In this document: one piece after another, positions 1 to 8,900 of the stretch | Layout of the letters: every line of letters begins with the position of its first letter | How positions within the stretch are numbered: position 1 is the first letter of the stretch | Assembly (NCBI GenBank): GCA_027575765.1 | Contig: JANBPT010000272.1 | Coordinates: 1-48,955, forward strand | DNA: 48,955 bases | Direction: 5' to 3' | Source of the DNA: Tieghemiomyces parasiticus | Lineage: Eukaryota > Kickxellomycota > Dimargaritomycetes > Dimargaritales > Dimargaritaceae | Translations under genes and position numbers: made by a program | The notes under the pieces: model-generated | What the model saw: the letters and a program-made list of their open reading frames with translations, nothing else | The model's database searches: none | Told to the model about the DNA's origin: nothing

Positions 1-259
1 ATCCGCCTCTGCCTGTTCCTTACCAACTGGTATTCCATATCGGTCTATACTGACAAATATTTACTACTTATGACGTTAACTCTTTTCTTCCAATCCCCAA
101 CGGTTTCTACATGTCCTGCTGACCTGGCCAGATGGCCAGGCCAGCCTCCCATATATTCCCCAAGTTCCCTGCTCCCAACACAAATCCTTCTGCAACCTAG
201 TAACCAATCTATGAATACATATTACTTTTCCTGACCTATAAACCCTATTACACATGTGT

Positions 260-743
260 GGAGCCCAGATAGTATCTGCACTCCTGAAGATTCCTGGTGG
301 GCAGACACAACTAGCCAGATGTGTCAACGCATTGCTAACCCCACCAGGGACAAGCAAACGTGCCTCCAAAAGACATGGGTAAATCCTCACATGTAGAGCG
401 GAGATCCAGCCAACCCCTCACCAATGGGCAACAGGATTTCCCATGGCTTGTTTCATACTTTTCAATTTTACATGTTTCATACATTTCGATTTTATAAGTT
501 TCATCATGGGTTGCCAATATGTTTTCTACCAGCCCAAACAACTGAGGTGACCAAGACTAGGGTTTAAAAAGAACATTGTTATTTTTTCATATATAAGGCC
601 CAAGCTTTTACATCTAATAGCTTGGGGAGTGTTTTCCCCTACCCTGCCTTGGGGTACCTAGTTCTTTATAAAAACCATTTTACTTGTTTATTCTTCACAT
701 AAATGTGGAGCCCAGATAGTTATTTGCACTCTTGAAGATTCCT
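260..743 (+). repeat. Pair of diverged 40-bp direct repeats, about 443 bp apart
   Basis: Both copies begin TGTGGAGCCCAGATAG and end GAAGATTCCTG, with one indel and a few substitutions between them (about 259-298 and 702-743). The flanks do not align clearly. Old LTR ends are one possibility, since both begin with TG, but no matching CA ends were found. Confidence 0.6.
450..510. repeat. 24-bp tandem repeat, about 2.5 copies
   Basis: Two consecutive 24-bp units begin GTTTCATAC (450-473 and 474-497), followed by a partial third unit starting GTTTCAT at 498. On the minus strand the unit reads as an 8-residue repeat (ETYKIEMY / ETCKIEKY) in a short open frame with no recognised domain. Confidence 0.7.
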
Positions 744-778
744 GAGTTGGTAGGACATTAAGAAAGGTCATTCCAACC

Positions 779-807
779 TACCCTGGCCAAATACAAGGGC
801 CAGGGTA
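779..807. repeat. 10-bp perfect inverted repeat (hairpin)
   Basis: TACCCTGGCC at 779-788 is the exact reverse complement of 798-807, with a 9-nt loop. A related shorter hairpin (CCTGGCC / GGCCAGG, 4-nt loop) lies at 123-140. Confidence 0.7.
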
Positions 808-1260
808 AAAACTGAAGCCTTAGGAAAAGAAAATTTTTGAATCTGCACCTCTGGCAGATTTCCCACCAGTGCCAAGCCTCCCAAGGCCCTCCTTCTGGTT
901 ACACCATCATGCAAGATAGATCTGTATTATGAACTAGTGATAAAATCTATATAGTTAAGCCAACCCCAAGTCCTGAGGGTGTGGATGCAGGGGACTCATG
1001 TAGTTTGCAATCTGGTTTGTGTTTCATATGCAACTCCCAAACATCAGGCAAGAGGTACGGAGGAGGGAGGCTGCAGGTCCTTCCCATGTGGCATGGAAGG
1101 TCTGGCCATAGCAGCATCAGCTTATGCTGTGTCCCTTTGAATCAAGTGAGAGCCTATATACCAGAGCGTAGGCGGCAAAACAGGAACTCTGCAACAGTGG
1201 CGTGAACTCACTGGGTGGCTCCATTTTCCACTGAATAGTGGTCTACTGCACTGTTATCTA

Positions 1261-1678
1261 GCCCTGCCTGGAATATGTCCTGGCCATATTCCGCCCCCAG
1301 GCCAAGCTTGTCTGCCGTCTAGAATTTACCCAAGTTAAGATCCCCAAAGCTATCCTGGGCCTCCCACTCCACACCTTGATGGCCACAATCCTCCTGCCTG
1401 CCAACCTGGAGCCTATGACCCACCAGTGGCAAACAATCGCCTCCCAATACTTTAGCTGGTGCAAGATAGACCCAGACCCCCCCCCCCTTCATTTGCCCAC
1501 AGCATGCCCCCCCAACCAATCACACAAGGTGACTGTTCCGCAGGCCCAAGCCTTGGAGGTGCAGCTCCACCGCCCAACTGAGCTGGGCCTCCAAGCCACA
1601 CTGCGGACTGCCCACAACACCGTCATGACCTCCACACGCCTGGCTAGCCTCATTGCTACCCACATAGGCCAATGACCT
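1261..1678 (+). pseudogene. Unidentified exon-like open frame or coding relic
   Basis: A frame of about 138 codons stays open from 1261 to a stop near 1676-1678. It includes a run such as LEYVLAIFRPQAKLVCRLEF and a Pro/His/Gln-rich second half. The first in-frame Met is far inside (1376). The frame is preceded directly by CTGTTATCTAG, which would serve as a splice acceptor. I recognise no family. It could be an internal exon of an unseen gene, a degraded mobile-element gene, or chance in GC-rich DNA. A C11 homopolymer inside it makes a sequencing or assembly frameshift possible. Confidence 0.25.
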
Positions 1679-2235
1679 CAGGGCCGCCCGGTTTGCCAGC
1701 TCACTATGGCTCCAGGTTGATTAGCTATGGCCTGGCTGGTTGGAACTATGTTTGGTCCCCACCTACAATGCACTCAGTGTGAGGTATGCCTGTCACCCGG
1801 CCATGTGATCCACTGCTGCCATTGTGATATCCGAATAATGGCCCTCCGCCATATTGGGACATGCAGCCCAGGCGGGTAGTCTCTCTTTCACATCTAACCC
1901 ACATCTCCCTAAACCCCAGGGGCTCCCCCCCCCCGCCCTCAAAAGGCCAAATGAACCCACTTTTTCTCCACCCGAGTTTCTTATCTCTTGAGATGAACGT
2001 ACACTGGCCACCGCACAACACAAGGAGAGTCGCAGCGCTTTACCCAACGGTAAAGGAACACCCTCCTCCTCTCCCCTTGTCTTGAGTGACTATCGCTACC
2101 GTCTCGTCATTCTCTCTTCAGTCTATCTCTGACCATGCAATTTGCCATATGCTTCTAAGGTTATTTTTACTTTCTTGTTTGTGTACCACTCCTAATACCT
2201 CACTTTTACATTTGATTCCGTCGCCTGTATCCCTC
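1679..2235. other. Intergenic region upstream of the TIP30/Fmp52-like gene
   Basis: No gene. Pyrimidine-rich, with a C-run at 1927-1937, turning into CT-rich sequence just before the next gene. It presumably contains that gene's promoter, but no clear TATA box is visible. Confidence 0.5.
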
Positions 2236-3111
2236 ATGTCCACTTCAATTGATACCTCTGGCTCCACAGGTGCGCTCGTTGCCAATCTTGAGTCATTTCG
2301 TGCCGCCTATGCGACGGCTCAGCGGCCAGCGCGGGCACTCATAGTCGGTGCCACGGGCGAAGTGGGCCAAGAAGTGTTACGGTGGTTGCTCTCCAGCGGA
2401 GCTTTCGAGCAGGTCACCAGCCTGGGCCGCCGTGAACTGCCTGCTGACATGATGAACACGACGGAAGTACCCACCCAAACGCAGTTTGAGCACCGTGTGG
2501 TCGACTTTGACCATCTCGACCGTCATACGGATGCGTTTAAGGGCCACACTCACGGGTTTTGCTGCCTAGGCACCACCAAGGCCAAGTCTGGCGCAGAAGG
2601 TTTCCATAGAGTGGACCACGATTACGTACTAGGATTTGCTGAACAGTTCCTGCAAGCCAACCAGTCGGGCGCCGAACCTCTCAAGAAACCCGAGGTTCTC
2701 GCCGCGACGGGTAGCCATCCCACTGCCGCCGCCGGTGATCCTCCGTCCAACAATCTCTACTTCGCCCTCGTTTCCTCGATGGGCGCCGACTCTACAGCTT
2801 TTTTTCTCTACCCGAAGACCAAGGGCCAGGTAGAGGACAAGCTGAAGTCGTTCGGGTTTGGCCGGCTCGCCATCTTCCAACCAGGCTTGCTTATATGCGA
2901 CCGTCACGAGAGCCGCTTCGTAGAGTCCGTAGCTATCAAGTCTGTGCGCGCCCTCGGCCACATTATGAGCACTCGGAGATTCGCCATCCCCACTCCGCTT
3001 CTCGGCCAGGCTATTGTAGGCGACGCCCTATGTCATCCAGTAGCCACAAAGTCCCCAACACCTCAGGTAGTAGTCCTGCAGAATAACGCCATTATGGACA
3101 GCCTAGAGTAA
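2236..3111 (+). CDS. FMP52: TIP30/HTATIP2-like NAD(P)-binding protein (Fmp52 family)
   Basis: The 291-residue protein is an atypical short-chain dehydrogenase. It shows the Rossmann glycine motif GATGEVG (residues 38-44), LGRR (63-66), the family segment CLGTTKAKSGAEGFHRVDHDYV around 110-131, SSMGAD (180-185) and the YxxxK pair Y192/K196, followed by FQPGLL (214-219). These identify the TIP30/CC3 family; the yeast member Fmp52 sits at the mitochondrial outer membrane. I chose the ATG at 2236. The frame is open 50 codons further upstream, to 2086, but that part is pyrimidine-rich and leucine-rich and lies outside the usual family length. Odd: a Pro/Ala/Gly-rich insertion (about residues 158-172) separates the mid-region from the SSMGA strand. 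Substrate and exact role are not settled for this family. No introns are needed. Confidence 0.85.
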   Translation: MSTSIDTSGSTGALVANLESFRAAYATAQRPARALIVGATGEVGQEVLRWLLSSGAFEQVTSLGRRELPADMMNTTEVPTQTQFEHRVVDFDHLDRHTDAFKGHTHGFCCLGTTKAKSGAEGFHRVDHDYVLGFAEQFLQANQSGAEPLKKPEVLAATGSHPTAAAGDPPSNNLYFALVSSMGADSTAFFLYPKTKGQVEDKLKSFGFGRLAIFQPGLLICDRHESRFVESVAIKSVRALGHIMSTRRFAIPTPLLGQAIVGDALCHPVATKSPTPQVVVLQNNAIMDSLE

Positions 3112-3461
3112 CCATGAGCCGAGCTTTAATCCTCCATCTTTGTAATTACCTTACGGTCGGTATCCAATAGTAATGTCAACTCTGTTCCAGTCACCACATC
3201 GATTAAACTGTTTCTCTAATACAGCAAGTGAGGGGTCGATGCAGTACCCAGTCAGGCCAATGAAACCCTACGCTCCCGGGAGCCGGAATACGCCAAAGCC
3301 CAAGAAGTGGGCGCGAGAAGCGGGTCCTCAAGGACTGATAGCCTCATGAATCGAAATGCCATTGCCTTGGCGCACCCTTGTCTTGGTACTCCTCCTCCTT
3401 TGACAAGCAATGCTCAGGTTTCTTGGCATAGCTGATCCCACAACGACTTCCCCATTTTGCG
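3112..3461. other. Short intergenic region between two co-oriented genes
   Basis: No gene. It must hold the 3' end of the TIP30/Fmp52-like gene and the promoter of the hydrolase gene. No obvious AATAAA or TATA box was seen. Confidence 0.5.
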
Positions 3462-4268
3462 ATGTCTTCCTGTACCGCATTCCACTCTGGGTTTGCCAGC
3501 CCCTGGCCAAACCTAGTCCGACTCTTCCTTCGACCATCCCCGCCTCAACAGAATCTCGGCCACATCCGGACCGCCTTTCCCAACATAGCATGGCATCACC
3601 ACCGGCCGCTTCATTACCGCACACAAAGCGAGAAATTGGGCCTGAGTGACGACGAGATTCGCGCGGTGCGGTCCTGGGCTGAGCGGTTGACAATCGAGAG
3701 CATACCCCGGCGGACGTTCGATATGTCCTTCCACCGGAGTAGCGGACCCGGCGGGCAGAACGTCAACAAAGTCAATACGAAAGTCGATATGCGGTTTAAT
3801 CTGCGCAAGGCCAAATGGATACCAGACTACGTCCGTCATCAAATAGAAATCCAAGTAAGTCGACGATAATGTCTATCCTAATAGGGCGATCTTGATAGGC
3901 CAGAGCGGTGCTCAAGTTTGACAAGGTTTTTTGGGAATGGCCAACCTAGCTAGGCTTACTGACGCGCCCCCAGGGCACCGACTGTCTCATCAATTCAAAT
4001 TTAACAGGAGCCCAACCGTATCAACAAGGCTGGCGAATTCGTTCTGACCTCAGAACGACATCGGACCCAGAACCAGAACCTCGAAGACTGCCTCCATAAG
4101 CTGCGGGATTTGCTGGTGCGGGTAGCCTATATCCCTCCTGACCCCACGAAAGAGAAGCTGCAGCAGATCGGCAACCGTATCCAGGCCGCCAAATCCCAGA
4201 ACCGCGCATACAAAACGTACCGATCCAATCTCAAAAGTTCCCGGCGGGGCGGATCGGACGATTATTAG
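3462..4268 (+). CDS. Mitochondrial peptidyl-tRNA hydrolase, ICT1/Pth4 type (GGQ protein)
   Basis: Two exons join in phase 0: 3462-3854 and 4008-4268, giving 217 residues. The 153-bp intron (3855-4007) has a GTAAGT donor and a TTTAACAG acceptor; CTGAC near 3959 could be the branch site. The protein belongs to the RF-1 domain family of codon-independent peptidyl-tRNA hydrolases, which release chains from stalled mitochondrial ribosomes. Signature: SSGPGGQNVNKVNTKV, with the catalytic GGQ at residues 97-99. Exon 2 ends in a basic tail (KSQNRAYKTYRSNLKSSRR), which in ICT1 contacts the ribosome. The first 50 or so residues are rich in Arg, His, Pro and aromatics with few acids, as expected of a mitochondrial presequence. 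Length agrees with human ICT1. Choosing between ICT1 (a ribosomal subunit) and the free Pth4/C12orf65-like relatives needs phylogeny. It is convergent with the downstream gene. Confidence 0.92.
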
Positions 4269-4498
4269 GCCCTCGTCAAACTTGTCCCAGCCGATTGTCT
4301 ATCGTGTAACTGTATAAATATCCTCAATTGTCCTTAAAACAAACCACCTGGGAACGAGTGAGATGGTCTGCGGGGCACCACCTCCCCTCTACAAACAGCA
4401 ATTTAAAACTGCTCGGGCAGCGATATGGTTTACTTTGTGCACTCACGAGACATGAAATTTGCATAGCAGCCCAACACCGACATCCCGCAAGCCTTTTT

Positions 4499-5269
4499 TT
4501 AGAGAGCGGCGGGTCGGTCGATCAGGCTGTCCTGGAGCTTAGCTGCCGCCGGTTCGTCAAGAAACCAGTACACGTGGCCAGCCGTAGGATTCACCATGCC
4601 GGCGGGAAGGCCCTCCTCCGTCTGGTCCAGGACACGGACGAGCATGTCCTGCTTGTTGGCGCCCGTCGTCACGAAGGCCACGGCGTGGGCATGGTTGAGC
4701 ACGGGGAAAGTCAGAGTGATACGCGACGGCGGGGGTTTTGGCGAATCGGTCAGGGAAGACACCCACAGAGTGCGTTCGTTCACCAGGGGATGGCCAGGGA
4801 ACAGCGAGCAAGTATGGCCGTCGGGACCCATACCCAGCAGGATCAAGTCGAACACAGGGAAGCGCACGTCGTCGCCCGTGGGTGCGAAGGCCTGCATGAG
4901 CTGATGCTGGTAGTCCTCGGCGGCGGCCTCGGGCTGACCAACCAAGTCCGGGTTGATGGTGTACACCTGCTCGGCCGGGATGGGAACATGGGCCAGGAAC
5001 GCCTCATGGGCCAGGCGATGGTTGGACTCGGCGTCGTTGAGCGGGACGCAGCGCTCATCGGCGTAAAATACATGCCACTTGGACCATTGGAAGGCCGTCT
5101 GGTGCTCCAGAAGACCCCGGGCCAGCGTGGCTGGGAGAGACCCGCCTGAGAGTGCGATGGTGAACCGGTCATGCTTGGCTAAGGCTTCGTCCTGGGCGCG
5201 CAGAACAAAGTCACGCAGACTGGCCGACACGTCGTTGACGGTAGGGAAGGCATAGACCGTGCGGGGCAT
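4499..5269 (-). CDS. SOL: 6-phosphogluconolactonase
   Basis: This 256-residue protein hydrolyses 6-phosphogluconolactone to 6-phosphogluconate, the second step of the oxidative pentose phosphate pathway (yeast Sol3/Sol4, human PGLS). Family motifs are all present: SGGSLP (41-46), YADERCVPLNDAESN (69-83), LGMGPDGHTCSLFPGHP (145-161) and a TGANKQ segment (202-207). I chose the Met at 5269. The frame extends 34 codons upstream, to 5371, but that extension is a hydrophobic/proline-rich stretch not found in family members. If used it could add a signal-like leader, which seems unlikely for a cytosolic enzyme. No intron. It lies tail-to-tail with the peptidyl-tRNA hydrolase gene, about 230 bp apart. 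Confidence 0.96.
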   Translation of the reverse strand: MPRTVYAFPTVNDVSASLRDFVLRAQDEALAKHDRFTIALSGGSLPATLARGLLEHQTAFQWSKWHVFYADERCVPLNDAESNHRLAHEAFLAHVPIPAEQVYTINPDLVGQPEAAAEDYQHQLMQAFAPTGDDVRFPVFDLILLGMGPDGHTCSLFPGHPLVNERTLWVSSLTDSPKPPPSRITLTFPVLNHAHAVAFVTTGANKQDMLVRVLDQTEEGLPAGMVNPTAGHVYWFLDEPAAAKLQDSLIDRPAAL

Positions 5270-5935
5270 CGTGGTAGAGTTGGCTGAGGCGAGGGCGAGG
5301 AATGGGGGGAATAAAAGAGGGAAACCGAAAGAGGGGTATGAAGGCACTGTAGAGATGCACCACGAAGGCACCGATAGGCTAGCTAGAGCTTAAAAGGTAA
5401 GGTGAGGTGAGCGAAGTGATTACTCATGAGACCAGGGCAGATGGGAGACCCTGGCCAATCGCGCGGGTGGAGAGACCTGAGACCATAGAGTAGGAAGGAC
5501 CTCTCCACGCCTGCACCGACGAGACCAGTGAACCCCTCACGCATACAGGACAAGCTGGAGCCAGAAATACACTGCTTACCATCGCCCACTCGAATTGTGG
5601 GCGGGGGCTCTACAAGGGCTGATACGTCATCGATTACCGTCGTCTCACCAGCTGCGGTCCGGCTAATCGTTCCGCCATCTGAACGCTTCCCCTTGTTAGC
5701 AGGGATATTCAGCACATTAAGGATCGTACACATCAGTGTTCATTCAACGGTATTGCATCTACCTTGAAGGCGAGGGTGTGATTGGGTTTAATGAGAAGTT
5801 ACTTGGTTGGTTGGTGGAACGACAACAGTGCAATTATAAAGGCAAAAAAAGAAATAAGCGAGAAAGCCTAGTCAAGCTGAGGCATAAAGGTGGGGTAGCC
5901 ATAATTAATTGGCATTAAAAAAAGAAACAATGAGG
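5270..5935. other. Intergenic region between two minus-strand genes
   Basis: No gene. It holds the promoter of the lactonase gene and the 3' end of the nucleoporin gene. The part near 5800-5930 is A-rich on the plus strand, compatible with the nucleoporin 3' untranslated region. No strong motif was seen. Confidence 0.5.
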
Positions 5936-8900
5936 CTAGGCCTGCGCCAGGCACTCCTCTGTCTCGCGCTCCAAACGAGCGAAATACCGTTGCAGTTCAA
6001 CCTCGAACTGGCTGTTCCACTGCACCAGGCCACGTCGTTCAACCGGTGAAAGGGTCAACATGAAACCGGCAGCTTCACCTTCTTCATCATTACCGCACCC
6101 CATAGTGATCCAATCCTGCGCTCCACCAGCGCCGATCGCAGCGTTGGAGTTATTGGTACCGTCAGCAGCGGCTGTGGCCAGCGCACGGTCGTTCGCGGCC
6201 CGTAGCTCGTCGTAAAGGCTAAGTGGTGCCCAGCGCATAGTCGCGTGGTTGATAGGCATTCGCTTCAGCAGCGATTCGGCGCGGCGCAGGTGCTGGACGG
6301 CGTAGCGGGTGGCCTCAATGAGGTAGCCGTGCTTAAAATGAAGGCGAACAAGGGTATCCGGGTGGTCGATGAGGAGTGGCTGGGTGAGCCAGGGTGGTGG
6401 GGCCCCGCCGGCGCCCAGGACCTGATCGAGGACGGCGGCACGCAGGGAGTGAGGCACAACGGGAAGGCCCGGGGCGTCCGTGATGGGGTTATAGGTGGTA
6501 ACCACATCCGTCATGCAGGCCTCGCGGCTGTGATTGGCCGGTCGCTCCGCAGGGTCGTGGCGGTCGAGATACATCTGGAGTAACTTCCAGGCGCGGGCGT
6601 CTGGAGGGCCCTCCGCATCGGCCACTAGATCAGAGGTCCACCACTCGCCGCTCGCCAGAAGGCGGGCTGCGTCGATGCCGTCGGCCTGGGCCCGTGAGAG
6701 ATCCACGCAGCGGTGGGCGAGATGGCGAAGGGTCGGAGCTAGGTCAGCTTCGACGAGACGGGCGAACGAGAGGGCCTCGTCGTACAGGCCGCACTGCGCA
6801 AAAAGCTGCAGGACATCGGCCGGGGTGAGCGGGTCCGGAGTACACATAAGGACAGGGATACGTTCGGCGATCTTGAGCTTGGCGAGGCAGAGCTGATACT
6901 CGCGGCGGAGGTCGACAAGGGTCACAATGTCGAGCTGGCGGCCAAAGTCCGGCACCACTACCACGGCTGTGGCCGCCGCTGAGGCGTCGCGCCCACCCGT
7001 TCCGGTCGGTGGGCCATGTCGATCCGCCGCAGCTGCGTCGTCGTTACCCGTCAGCAAACCACTACCAACGGGCTCAACGCGACGCTTCTTGATCTGGCGG
7101 TCGTGCGGGTGCGGGAGCGGGTGGGCGGCGGGCGGGGGTACGATTACCCACGCATCGGCTGAATCGACCAGGGCCAGGGTTTGGGCGGCAGACAGCTGGG
7201 CCATGGACTGTTCCACAAGGCACTCGATGTTGACCTTCGGGTCAGTCGACCGGATGTTGGCCACGCGCTGGCCGTATTGGTACATGACGGAGGCCGCGTT
7301 GCGGTAGTCGCCGCGGTATACGTGGTAGGCGTATAAAATCTTGTAAAAGTTGGGGACGTACCGCGGACCCGTGCTACCGTATGCGTAGGCCTGGCCCGCG
7401 CTGGTGTCCCCGCCCCGCCTCCGCCCTGTGGCGCCGCTTTCCTCATCACTCTCCCCGCCGTGGTCAGCGTCCGTGGCCTTACCTCCAGCCTTGGAGGACC
7501 GCACTAGTGCGGCGTTTACCTCGCTGTTGCGGGCCTTGAACAGGAGGGTGAGCTCTACCTCCTCTTGAAGGTGGCCGAATGGCCACCGGATGACCAAGTG
7601 GACCAGATCGGCTTCGCAAAGCACGGCGATCAGGTGACGTAGGCAATCGCCCTGAGTGGTAGGGTCCCCTTCAATAGCTAGCATGGCTTGGTAGGCCGCC
7701 TCGTACTCGCGGCACTGGAGTGTGCTGTGGAAGATACGGAAGTAGAGGCGCGGTGCCTTGGTAAGGGTCTCGTCCTCATTATCCTGGGCTGGCATTGTCT
7801 CGTCCTCATCCCTGGCGTCGTTTACCTCGGGCAACGGTGGCGGTAGAGCGGCGAGGGCTCGCCGGCAGAGCTTGGTCGAGTACGCTGGCTGCTGCTGGGC
7901 CTCCATGAGGTCGGCGCACATGACGTAGTAATCCACAACCGTCACCACCTGAGCGGGCAGGAGGCTCCATAGGGGCTCAGCCGAACCAGTCGTCAGTCCG
8001 GCGGCAGCGTACACGAGGCAGCGGTAGGCATTGGCAAACAGACCGCGGCGGAGGTAAACGTGGCCCCACAGGAACTGGACGGCGTAGGTAGTGGGGCTTC
8101 GGGCTAAGAGGTGGTGGGCGAGTCGGTAGCAGTCGGCGGCAGCCAGTTGGTAAACGAGCTGGACGAGCGGGGTCGGAAATGTTGCGCCGGCGTCAGTGGG
8201 GCGGCCTACAGCCTCGGTTAGACCGAGGCGCTGGTGAAGAGCGCGCGGGCCCAGGGTGGTTAGCGCCGCTAGGGTAGCACCGGGTCCGCAGCGTAGACCT
8301 GATGAACCGTTCACACCAGCAGGCGAGAGTTGCGCTGGCAGGCGCTGACCCGGGACGAAATATAGGAGCAGCGAGGGGGCTAGAGTGGCCACCAGGGCGT
8401 CTGGAAGGCTGTAGGCAGGGAGTGCATCGCCCGGGATTGGGTCGGGGAGACCGCGGGCGCGGAAGTGCGGGGTGGCCAGTGGGGGCCGAATGGTGGTCAA
8501 GCGCGCGGCAGCGACGGTGGTAGTGGGCGCAGGAGTGTCGCGTACCTCGAGGCTGGACAGCGTGGTGGCCACGCGGTCAACTGCGCTCGTTGAATCTCTG
8601 CCCCGTCCTGTGGTGGTTGTCAGCGAGTCGCGATCCTCGTCACCGTCCTCGCCGGTGATCCACAGGGTACGCTCGGCAGAGGCGGCATCCTCCTCCTCGG
8701 AGGTCAAAACATCGCCGACCGTGGGCAGGAGGTCCGAGGCGCGGGTGTCGGCGGCGGCGAATGACTGGCCAGCGAGCCAGTCAGCGAGTGAGTGGCGGTA
8801 GACGAGACGTGCTAGTACGCTGAAGCTGAAGGCACCCGTGCGCTGATTAAGAGTAGTGGCCGAGCCACTTTCCGCGAGAAGGGTGCTGACGCCGGCGTAA

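Larger units (their letters stand above)
1..1257. other. Hairpin- and repeat-rich non-coding DNA
   Basis: No convincing gene. The stretch holds a diverged direct repeat of about 40 bp (near 260-298 and 703-743), a 24-bp tandem repeat (450-497) and four short perfect inverted repeats at 123-140, 599-626, 779-807 and 840-860. Open frames here are short and show no recognisable domain. It may be remnant mobile-element DNA, but no LTR ends, terminal repeats or coding relics could be confirmed. Confidence 0.5.

Noticed and set aside
4328..5149. 273-codon plus-strand open frame
   Set aside because: It lies almost entirely antisense to the 6-phosphogluconolactonase gene, whose motifs are unmistakable; it is a shadow frame.
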